Source: an uncultured Bacteroidales bacterium (lineage in GTDB: Bacteria; Bacteroidota; Bacteroidia; Bacteroidales; Bacteroidaceae). Taken from it: a DNA stretch of 6,760 nt. The DNA lies in the NCBI GenBank assembly GCA_937896105.1, contig CALBKR010000330.1, positions 1 through 6,760 on the forward strand. The letters run 5' to 3'. The translations under genes and the position numbers were made by a program. Below, piece after piece: positions 1 through 4,787 of the stretch (its first letter is position 1; each line of letters starts with the position of its first letter). Below the pieces are notes generated by a model. That model did no database searches and was not told the origin of the DNA. It worked only from the letters and a program-made list of their open reading frames with translations.

Positions 1-696
1 ATGGAGCCCGAGGAGAAGGCTAATGCAATATTCGACGCAGCAATGGCAAGCTTCAAACAGCGCACCGAGCGTATGGCAGAGATTGCATTGCCGTTCATCA
101 ATTTCGTATACAAGGAGCACCCCGAGATGCACGACAAGAACATATATGTTCCCGTGACCGACGGACGCCACGTGTACCAGATACCGGTAAATGTGAAGGC
201 CGCTTACGAGACACAGGGCAAGGAGGTAATAAAGTGCTTCGAGAAGGCCATACTGCTCCACACCATCGACAACGCCTGGAAAGAGAACCTGCGCGACCTC
301 GATGACCTGAAGCACTCTGTACAGAATGCAAGCTACGAGCAGAAAGACCCGTTGCTTATATTCAAGCTCGAGTCGGTTACACTGTTCGACAAGATGGTGA
401 GCAAGATAAACGACCAGACAGCATCTATCCTGATGCGAGGCCAGATACCTGTACAGGAGAAGGAACAAACCAACGTAAAGGTTGCCCCAGACCCAAGCCG
501 TAACAGGCCACAGCAGAGATACAGCGAGTCAAAAGCCGACCTCAACGACCCCAACCAGCAGGCTGCCGCACAGCGCGACACACGCGAGAACGTAAAGCGC
601 GAACCACTGCGCGTGGAGAAGACTGTAGGCCGCAACGACCCCTGCCCTTGCGGTAGCGGCAAGAAATTCAAGAATTGCCACGGCAAGAACATCTAA
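1..696 (+). CDS. secA: SecA preprotein translocase ATPase, C-terminal part (5' end outside window)
   Basis: This is the C-terminal 231 residues of SecA, the cytosolic ATPase that pushes unfolded preproteins through the SecYEG channel. The reading frame is open from base 1, and the ATG there is almost certainly an internal Met codon, because full SecA is several times longer and its nucleotide-binding domains are absent here. Residues about 87-132 (around [20 protein letters not shown] and [14 protein letters not shown]) match the helical scaffold region of SecA. A Gln/Asp/Arg-rich, probably disordered linker follows (about 150-205). The protein ends in a SEC-C motif, [18 protein letters not shown], with C215, C217, C226 and H227 in the CXCX8CH pattern that binds zinc and, in characterised SecAs, SecB and phospholipid. 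The end is intact, with a TAA stop. The acidic-protein gene begins 12 nt downstream and is probably in the same transcript. The family call is very secure. Confidence 0.97.
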   Translation: MEPEEKANAIFDAAMASFKQRTERMAEIALPFINFVYKEHPEMHDKNIYVPVTDGRHVYQIPVNVKAAYETQGKEVIKCFEKAILLHTIDNAWKENLRDLDDLKHSVQNASYEQKDPLLIFKLESVTLFDKMVSKINDQTASILMRGQIPVQEKEQTNVKVAPDPSRNRPQQRYSESKADLNDPNQQAAAQRDTRENVKREPLRVEKTVGRNDPCPCGSGKKFKNCHGKNI

Positions 697-708
697 AGAA
701 CGAGCAAT

Positions 709-1143
709 ATGTCACTGAGCAGAGAAACACAAGAGACACTGCAGAACGCCATCAGAAAGATGGCCGGCAACTACATCACTGCAGAAGAGAGCACAGTTAC
801 CGATTTCCACATCAAGGTAAACGGAGAGAACGGCGACCTCACCATCCTTGACGATGATGACAAGACCCTCGCGCGCGTACATATTAAAGAATGGGAGGGC
901 GAGCACGATGAGGCTGTATATGAAAGGGAGCTGCAAAGCGAGCTGACAAAGATGCAGCAGCAAGGTATGTTCGAGAGCCTCAACATCGCAAAGCCCTACT
1001 CGTTTGTACTCACCGACGAGGACAACCAGTCGATTGTAGACCTGCTCATTATAGACGACGACACACTCATCCTGAGCCAAGACCTGCTCGAAGGTTTCGA
1101 CGAAGAGATGAATGACTTTTTGAAGAAACTACTCGAAGAGTAA
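709..1143 (+). CDS. Small acidic protein of unknown function, secA-linked
   Basis: I do not recognise this 144-residue protein. It is probably cytosolic, with no signal peptide, membrane segment or cysteine. It is strongly acidic, with runs such as DDDD (about 48-51) and DDD (about 116-118) and a C-terminus that alternates acidic and Leu-rich stretches (LLEGFDEEMNDFLKKLLEE). The middle looks like short beta strands (FHIKVNG, DLTILDDDD, LARVHIKEW) followed by a charged helix (about 66-88) and another strand pair (PYSFVLTDEDNQSIVDLLII). The ATG is 12 nt after the secA stop and has no strong Shine-Dalgarno sequence, as is usual in Bacteroidota. The position suggests co-transcription with secA, but a role in secretion is only a guess from proximity. 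Its last codons (KKLLEE-stop) are copied twice more downstream in a tandem repeat. The gene is well supported by its long frame and spacing; the function is unknown. Confidence 0.85.
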   Translation: MSLSRETQETLQNAIRKMAGNYITAEESTVTDFHIKVNGENGDLTILDDDDKTLARVHIKEWEGEHDEAVYERELQSELTKMQQQGMFESLNIAKPYSFVLTDEDNQSIVDLLIIDDDTLILSQDLLEGFDEEMNDFLKKLLEE

Positions 1144-1182
1144 ATTCTTCAAAAAAGTTATCGACAAGCCGAGCAGCAACAG

Positions 1183-1208
1183 GTCGCACGGAACGGGCGG
1201 GTTGCGAT
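1183..1208 (+). repeat. Hairpin in repeat copy 1 (GTCGCA / TGCGAT)
   Basis: A short inverted repeat inside copy 1: GTCGCA at 1183-1188 and TGCGAT at 1203-1208, giving five Watson-Crick pairs and one G-T pair in RNA, around a GC-rich 14-nt loop. It lies 40-65 nt after the stop codon of the acidic-protein gene. No T-tract follows, so a simple intrinsic terminator is not supported. The identical structure recurs in copy 2. Confidence 0.5.
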
Positions 1209-1293
1209 AAGCGAGGTTTGTCAATGAAAACAAAAAGAAACTACTTGAAGAGTAATTTCTTCAGGAAATCGTCGACAAGCCGAGCAGCAACAG

Positions 1294-1319
1294 GTCGCAC
1301 GGAACGGGCGGGTTGCGAT
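1294..1319 (+). repeat. Hairpin in repeat copy 2 (GTCGCA / TGCGAT)
   Basis: The exact counterpart of the copy 1 hairpin, with arms at 1294-1299 and 1314-1319 and the same 14-nt loop, because the two copies are identical across this section. Confidence 0.5.
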
Positions 1320-1404
1320 AAGCGAGGTTTGTCAATGAAAACAAAAAGAAACTACTCGAAGAGTAAATTCTTCAAAAAGTTATCGACAAGCCGAGCAGCA
1401 ATAG

Positions 1405-1442
1405 GTCGCACGGCAGTGCGATATAGTAGCACTGCTTGCGAC
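1405..1442 (+). repeat. Nested two-level hairpin ending repeat copy 3
   Basis: The outer arms GTCGCA (1405-1410) and TGCGAC (1437-1442) are perfectly complementary and correspond to the hairpin arms of copies 1 and 2. The loop here is different: it contains a second inverted repeat, GCAGTGC (1413-1419) and GCACTGC (1429-1435), around a 9-nt AT-rich loop, with a 2-nt/1-nt internal bulge between the two stems. The combined stem has 13 pairs. No T-tract follows. It could act as a processing or transcript-end structure, or mark the boundary of a dispersed repeat; function is unknown. Confidence 0.8.
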
Positions 1443-1445
1443 GGC

Positions 1446-1461
1446 GGGAGCTTTAGCTCCC
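1446..1461 (+). repeat. Short stem-loop GGGAGC-TTTA-GCTCCC
   Basis: A perfect 6-bp GC-rich stem (1446-1451 with 1456-1461) and a TTTA tetraloop, placed three bases after the nested hairpin. What follows is CAAAGGAGT rather than a T-run, so it is not a textbook Rho-independent terminator, although together with the preceding hairpin it could slow or end transcription from the secA side. Confidence 0.7.
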
Positions 1462-1535
1462 CAAAGGAGTATGTTAACCTTTACGACATGAACAAACCCT
1501 AAGATTTAAATTCACGCCATTAATACCCCCTCTTA

Positions 1536-1573
1536 TCACTTCCCGTGCTTTGCTTGCAAAGCACGGGAAGTGA
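1536..1573. terminator. 18-bp perfect palindrome with a 2-nt loop; possible bidirectional terminator
   Basis: The left arm TCACTTCCCGTGCTTTGC (1536-1553) is the exact reverse complement of the right arm (1556-1573), separated only by TT. In RNA this would be a very stable hairpin on either strand. It lies between the secA-side transcript and the efflux operon, a natural place for a terminator. Neither side has a T-tract, so termination is inferred from position and strength only. Alternatives are a REP-like dispersed palindrome, a protein-binding site or the footprint of a mobile element. The structure is certain; the role is not. Confidence 0.5.
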
Positions 1574-1687
1574 ACATATACAAACATCGTATTACACTGT
1601 TTGACAGCTATTTTTTCCATTTTCACAGCCCCAAATTTAAACAAATCATAAAAAGGTTTAATATTGAAAAATTTCCGTAATTTATAT
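1574..1687 (+). other. AT-rich spacer with no gene
   Basis: This stretch, upstream of the tetR promoter, is rich in A/T runs (for example ATTTTTTCCATTTTC and AAATTTAAAC). I find no coding frame, RNA gene or convincing promoter in it. It may contribute upstream AT-rich contacts to the promoter at 1697-1728. The shorter stretch 1463-1535, between the last small hairpin and the large palindrome, likewise shows nothing I can name. Confidence 0.5.
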
Positions 1688-1717
1688 AGAAAACTTTTTG
1701 GAGCGGAAAAGTTTTCT
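1688..1717. promoter_or_regulatory. Inverted repeat over the tetR promoter: likely repressor operator
   Basis: The arms AGAAAACTTTT (1688-1698) and AAAAGTTTTCT (1707-1717) are perfect 11-bp reverse complements around an 8-nt GC-richer centre. Each arm is itself almost symmetric (AAAACTTTT). The left arm covers the -33 TTTG and the right arm lies in the spacer before the -7 box, so a bound dimer would block RNA polymerase. TetR-family proteins bind palindromes of this size as dimers, and the first downstream gene encodes such a protein, so autorepression of the whole operon is the simplest reading. Binding is inferred, not shown. Confidence 0.7.
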
Positions 1718-1728
1718 GCATAACTTTG
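1697..1728 (+). promoter_or_regulatory. Bacteroidota-type promoter of the efflux operon
   Basis: A -33 element TTTG (1697-1700), a 20-nt spacer and a -7 element TAACTTTG (1721-1728) match the TTTG / TAnnTTTG consensus of the Bacteroidota primary sigma factor at the usual spacing. Transcription would start at about 1731-1736, leaving a leader of roughly 20 nt before the GTG start of the regulator gene. It would drive all four efflux genes. Confidence 0.75.
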
Positions 1729-1753
1729 CACCGTGAAATAATATGGAAACAAA

Positions 1754-2401
1754 GTGAAGGAAAACAACACGAAAAAGGAGATACAGAATTCCATTATACA
1801 AGTTGCACACAGGATGTTCATCGAGAGGGGGATAAAGGATGTGAAGATGGATGACATTGCAGCCGAATTGTCGATATCGAAACGCACGATATACGAGTTG
1901 TTCAACGACAAGGAGCAGTTGCTGCGAGAGGTGTTGGTGTACCAGAACGTGATGATGCACGAAAGGGGAATAGAGATTGTAAGAAACTCTTCTCACATTC
2001 TTGAGATAATTCTTAAGCTTTACAACCTGCATTTCGAGTTGTTGAATATGGTTAACAACAAATTCTTCGCCGAGCTGAACAAATACCCTGAGATTTGCAA
2101 GCACAAGAAGAACGAGGAAGACAAGAATGTGAAAAAATTCGTCGCCTGGATGGAACTTGGGCGCAAACAAGGACTGTTCCGCCAGGATGCCGACTTTGAA
2201 ATTCTTGTATTCATTCTCAAACGCGACCTTATGACAATTCTCGAGGTGAAGATGCAAACCGGACACACCGAACTGATAAAGTTCACGCCCGAGGAACTTG
2301 GACGAAAACTGATACTATTCTACTTGCGCGGAATATCCACACCCAAAGGGCAGGAGATTATCGAGGAATATTTGAAAAGGAACGAAACAATAATACAATA
2401 G
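1754..2401 (+). CDS. TetR/AcrR-family transcriptional regulator of the efflux operon
   Basis: A DNA-binding repressor-type regulator of 215 residues. The N-terminal TetR domain covers about residues 8-57: helix 1 (EIQNSIIQVAHRMFIERGI), then the helix-turn-helix VKMDDIAAELSISKRTIYELF (31-50) followed by NDKEQLL, the typical TetR_N signature. The rest is a variable helical domain expected to bind a ligand and form the dimer. The start is GTG: an in-frame stop lies at 1739-1741, and the next in-frame ATG (1814) would remove helix 1. An out-of-frame ATG at 1743 opens a four-codon frame whose TGA overlaps this GTG. The channel gene starts 2 nt after the stop. The promoter just upstream is covered by a palindrome, which suggests autorepression and induction by a pump substrate. 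The family call is secure; the ligand is unknown. Confidence 0.94.
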   Translation: MKENNTKKEIQNSIIQVAHRMFIERGIKDVKMDDIAAELSISKRTIYELFNDKEQLLREVLVYQNVMMHERGIEIVRNSSHILEIILKLYNLHFELLNMVNNKFFAELNKYPEICKHKKNEEDKNVKKFVAWMELGRKQGLFRQDADFEILVFILKRDLMTILEVKMQTGHTELIKFTPEELGRKLILFYLRGISTPKGQEIIEEYLKRNETIIQ

Positions 2402-2403
2402 TT

Positions 2404-3735
2404 ATGAAAATGAGAATGCGTTTTATGACAGTTGCAGCGTTGCTGACTGCGTTCACGCTCACAGCAAACGCACAGGAGAATGCTCCTACAATGCAGATTA
2501 CGCTCGAGAAGGCTATCGAGCTTGCGTTGAGCGACAACCCTACGATGAGGGTTGCCGAAAAGGAGATTGAACTTAAGGAGGTATCAAAGAGCGAGGCCTG
2601 GCAGAACCTGTTGCCATCGGTAACACTCGACGGTGCCATAGTCTATAACGCCAAGGTTGCATCGATGAAGATGGATATGGGTGGACAGACTATGGAGATT
2701 AAGATGGGTAAGGACGACTCAAACACCTGGAACGCAGCCCTGCAGGTAGCCATACCGCTCTATGCCCCGGGCGTATACAAGGCTATGAGCCTGACACAGA
2801 GCGACCTGCAGTTGGCTGTAGAGAAGAGCCGCGGTTCAAAGATTGACCTTGTGAACCAGGTGACAAAGGCATATTACCAGCTGATGCTCGCACAGGACTC
2901 ATACGGGGTGCTGCTGGAGAACTACAAGCTTGCAGAGGCAAACTTCAACCTTGTGAACGCGATGTTCGAGCAGGGCAGAGCCAGCGAATATGACAAGATA
3001 AGCGCCGAGGTGCAGAAAAACAATGCTTGGCCATCGGTAGTTAGCGGCAAGAATGGCGTGGAGCTGGCACAGTTGCAGTTGAAGGTGCTGATGGGTGTTA
3101 CGGCCGATGTAAAATTTGTAATAGAAGACAACCTCAAGAACTATGAGGGAGAGATGGCACAGACTATGACAACAGATATAGACTTGAGCAACAACTCGTC
3201 ACTGAAGCAGATTGACCTTCAAGGTGAGCTCCTGCACAAGCAGCGCAAGATGTTGCAGACATCATTCGAGCCTACATTGGCACTTGTCGGCAACTACCAG
3301 TACCAGTCTATCTCGAACCAGAACTGGAATGTGGGAAAATATAACTGGAGCGATGCCGCGACCATTACATTGTCGCTCAGCATCCCCATCTTCAAGGCAG
3401 GCAATTTCACAAGCCTCAAGAGCAACAAGATACAGCAGTACCAGCTTGCCGAGACAAGGATAAACACCGAACGTATGCTTGGTATGCAGGCGCAGAGCTA
3501 CATCGACAATATGACTGCAAGCGCAGAGCTGCTGCAGAGCAACAAGGCAGCTGTGGAACTTGCCGAGAAGGGATTGGAGATAAGCCAGAAGAGATATGAC
3601 ATCGGTAGGGGCACAATTCTGGAGTTGACAAACTCTCAGGTGTCGCTCACAAACACCAGACTCTCATACAACAACACGATATATGAATATCTTGTTGCAA
3701 AATCGGATTTGAACAAAGTACTTGGAGTAGAATAA
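2404..3735 (+). CDS. TolC-family outer-membrane efflux channel protein
   Basis: The outer-membrane component of a tripartite efflux pump, a trimeric channel through which substrate leaves the cell. The 443 residues begin with a Sec signal peptide: a basic MKMRMR start, a hydrophobic core (about 7-20) and likely cleavage after ANA (residue 23). Two homologous outer-membrane efflux repeats follow. The first opens with ITLEKAIELALSDNPTMRVAEKEIE and the second includes TFEPTL-like, channel-strand and long helical segments (SIPIFKAGNFTSLKSNK; then GLEISQKRYDIGRGTILELTNSQVSLTNTRLSYNNTIYEYLVAKSDLNKVLG), the usual C-terminal signature. Length is normal for the family. The ATG lies 2 nt after the regulator stop, so translation is probably coupled. 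The adaptor follows after 18 nt. No frame break is seen. Confidence 0.95.
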   Translation: MKMRMRFMTVAALLTAFTLTANAQENAPTMQITLEKAIELALSDNPTMRVAEKEIELKEVSKSEAWQNLLPSVTLDGAIVYNAKVASMKMDMGGQTMEIKMGKDDSNTWNAALQVAIPLYAPGVYKAMSLTQSDLQLAVEKSRGSKIDLVNQVTKAYYQLMLAQDSYGVLLENYKLAEANFNLVNAMFEQGRASEYDKISAEVQKNNAWPSVVSGKNGVELAQLQLKVLMGVTADVKFVIEDNLKNYEGEMAQTMTTDIDLSNNSSLKQIDLQGELLHKQRKMLQTSFEPTLALVGNYQYQSISNQNWNVGKYNWSDAATITLSLSIPIFKAGNFTSLKSNKIQQYQLAETRINTERMLGMQAQSYIDNMTASAELLQSNKAAVELAEKGLEISQKRYDIGRGTILELTNSQVSLTNTRLSYNNTIYEYLVAKSDLNKVLGVE

Positions 3736-3753
3736 ATAAAAAGATATAGACCT

Positions 3754-4764
3754 ATGAAAAAGAATTTGAAATTCATTGCTATGGCAGCCGTTATGCTGCT
3801 GTGTGCCTGTGGCAAGAAAGAGACCGCAGCCACTGTAACAACCAATGAAAAGCCAAGAGTAAGGATTGCGACAGTTACAACCGAGGCTGTACCCCAGTTC
3901 GAGGAGTACACCACGACCGTTGAGGCTGATGTAAAGAACAGCATTACACCCAACGCACCGCTCCGAATCGAGAAGATTTTCGTAGAGGTCGGCGAATATG
4001 TAAAGAAAGGACAGAAGCTTGTTCAGCTCGACGCAAAGGACCTTGACAAGTTGAAGCTCCAGTATGAGTTCCAGAAAAAGGATTTCAATCGCATCGAGGA
4101 GCTATACAACGTAGGTGGTATATCAAAGGCCGACTATGAGAACGCAAAGACACAGCTCGAGGTTACCAAGAAGACGCTCGACGGCCGTGACGAAAATACT
4201 GTGCTCACAAGCCCCATCGACGGTGTGATATCGGCACGCAATTACGACGACGGCGATATGTTCGGCGGCCTGCCGATACTTGTCGTTGAGCAGATTTCAC
4301 CTGTAAAGATGAAGATAAACGTGAGCGAGGGATACTATGCAAAGACAACAAAGGGACTTGATGTTGTCCTCACATTCGAGGCATACGGCAACGAGGAGTT
4401 CAATGGCGATATCAGCATCGTATATCCTACAATCAACCCTGCAACACACACATTCCCTGTTGAGATAACAATGGCAAATGCCGACAAGAAGGTTCGCCCG
4501 GGAATGTACGGAAAGGCTCTTGTGAACTTCGGTTCAAAAGACCACGTTGTTGTGCCCGATATGGCTGTAATGAAGCAGGCAGGCAGCGGCGACTACTATG
4601 TGTTCACATACGAGAACGGCAAGGTAAAGAACAACAAGGTTGAGCTTGGTGCACGCCTTGGCGACCGCTATGAGCTTCTCTCTGGTATAGAGCCGGGGGC
4701 ACAGGTGGTAGTAGCCGGCAAAGAGGCTCTTTCCAACGGAATGGAGGTAGAAGTAGTTAAGTAA
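3754..4764 (+). CDS. RND efflux periplasmic adaptor (HlyD/AcrA-type membrane fusion lipoprotein)
   Basis: The periplasmic adaptor that joins the inner-membrane pump to the TolC-like channel. The 336 residues begin with a lipoprotein signal peptide; the lipobox LCAC places the lipidated cysteine at residue 19. The next residues (GKKET) lack the acidic cluster linked to surface export of Bacteroidota lipoproteins, so a periplasm-facing anchor is likely. The domain order is standard: first half of the lipoyl domain (about 62-95, IFVEVGEYVKKGQKLVQLD), a short alpha-helical hairpin (about 96-143), second lipoyl half (about 148-162, LTSPIDGVISAR), beta-barrel (about 182-258, ending VRPGMYGKALV) and a membrane-proximal domain with the VVPDMAV motif (to 336). 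It sits 18 nt after the channel gene and 23 nt before the pump gene, with A-rich leaders. Confidence 0.95.
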   Translation: MKKNLKFIAMAAVMLLCACGKKETAATVTTNEKPRVRIATVTTEAVPQFEEYTTTVEADVKNSITPNAPLRIEKIFVEVGEYVKKGQKLVQLDAKDLDKLKLQYEFQKKDFNRIEELYNVGGISKADYENAKTQLEVTKKTLDGRDENTVLTSPIDGVISARNYDDGDMFGGLPILVVEQISPVKMKINVSEGYYAKTTKGLDVVLTFEAYGNEEFNGDISIVYPTINPATHTFPVEITMANADKKVRPGMYGKALVNFGSKDHVVVPDMAVMKQAGSGDYYVFTYENGKVKNNKVELGARLGDRYELLSGIEPGAQVVVAGKEALSNGMEVEVVK

Positions 4765-4787
4765 GGAACAGATTAAAACATAACAAT

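Larger units (their letters stand above)
1124..1413 (+). repeat. Tandem direct repeat, 112/111-bp unit, 2.6 copies, starting inside the upstream gene
   Basis: Three head-to-tail copies lie at 1124-1235, 1236-1346 and 1347-1413 (partial). Each opens with AGAAACTACT(C/T)GAAGAGTAA, which in copy 1 is the last codons and stop of the acidic-protein gene. Bases 1161-1245 and 1272-1356 are identical over 85 nt. Copy 1 and copy 3 also agree closely from AGAAACTACT through GCAGCAA, apart from one missing A in the poly-A run. Copy 2 differs there (TCAGGAAATCG) and carries CTT for CTC, which is synonymous in the gene frame. Copy 3 breaks off after GGTCGCACGG, inside the hairpin described separately. The unit looks like a local tandem duplication of a gene's 3' end plus its downstream hairpin region. 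The repeat itself is read directly from the sequence; its origin and any function are unknown. Confidence 0.95.

Noticed and set aside
1..696. A complete small SEC-C protein starting at base 1
   Set aside because: Sequence before the SEC-C motif matches the SecA helical scaffold region, so the frame is the tail of a larger gene cut by the window edge.
1124..1413. CRISPR array
   Set aside because: The copies are contiguous 111-112-bp units without unique spacers, and the unit includes a gene's 3' end, so this is a tandem duplication and not a CRISPR array.
1218..1502. Possible 94-residue basic protein-coding gene
   Set aside because: The frame is built almost wholly from the tandem repeat and hairpin sequence, has no known domain and no clear start signal, and its 3' part reads through two stem-loops. 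It is kept as a finding but not called a gene.
1632..1639. CAAATTTA, a possible minus-strand -7 box (TAAATTTG)
   Set aside because: There is no TTTG-type -33 element at the right distance on that strand and no minus-strand gene to serve; the match is expected by chance in AT-rich DNA.
1474..2286. Long minus-strand frames opposite the tetR gene (1474-1911, 1682-2266, 2020-2286)
   Set aside because: They lie antisense to a clear TetR coding region, show no recognisable domains, and are explained by its codon pattern.
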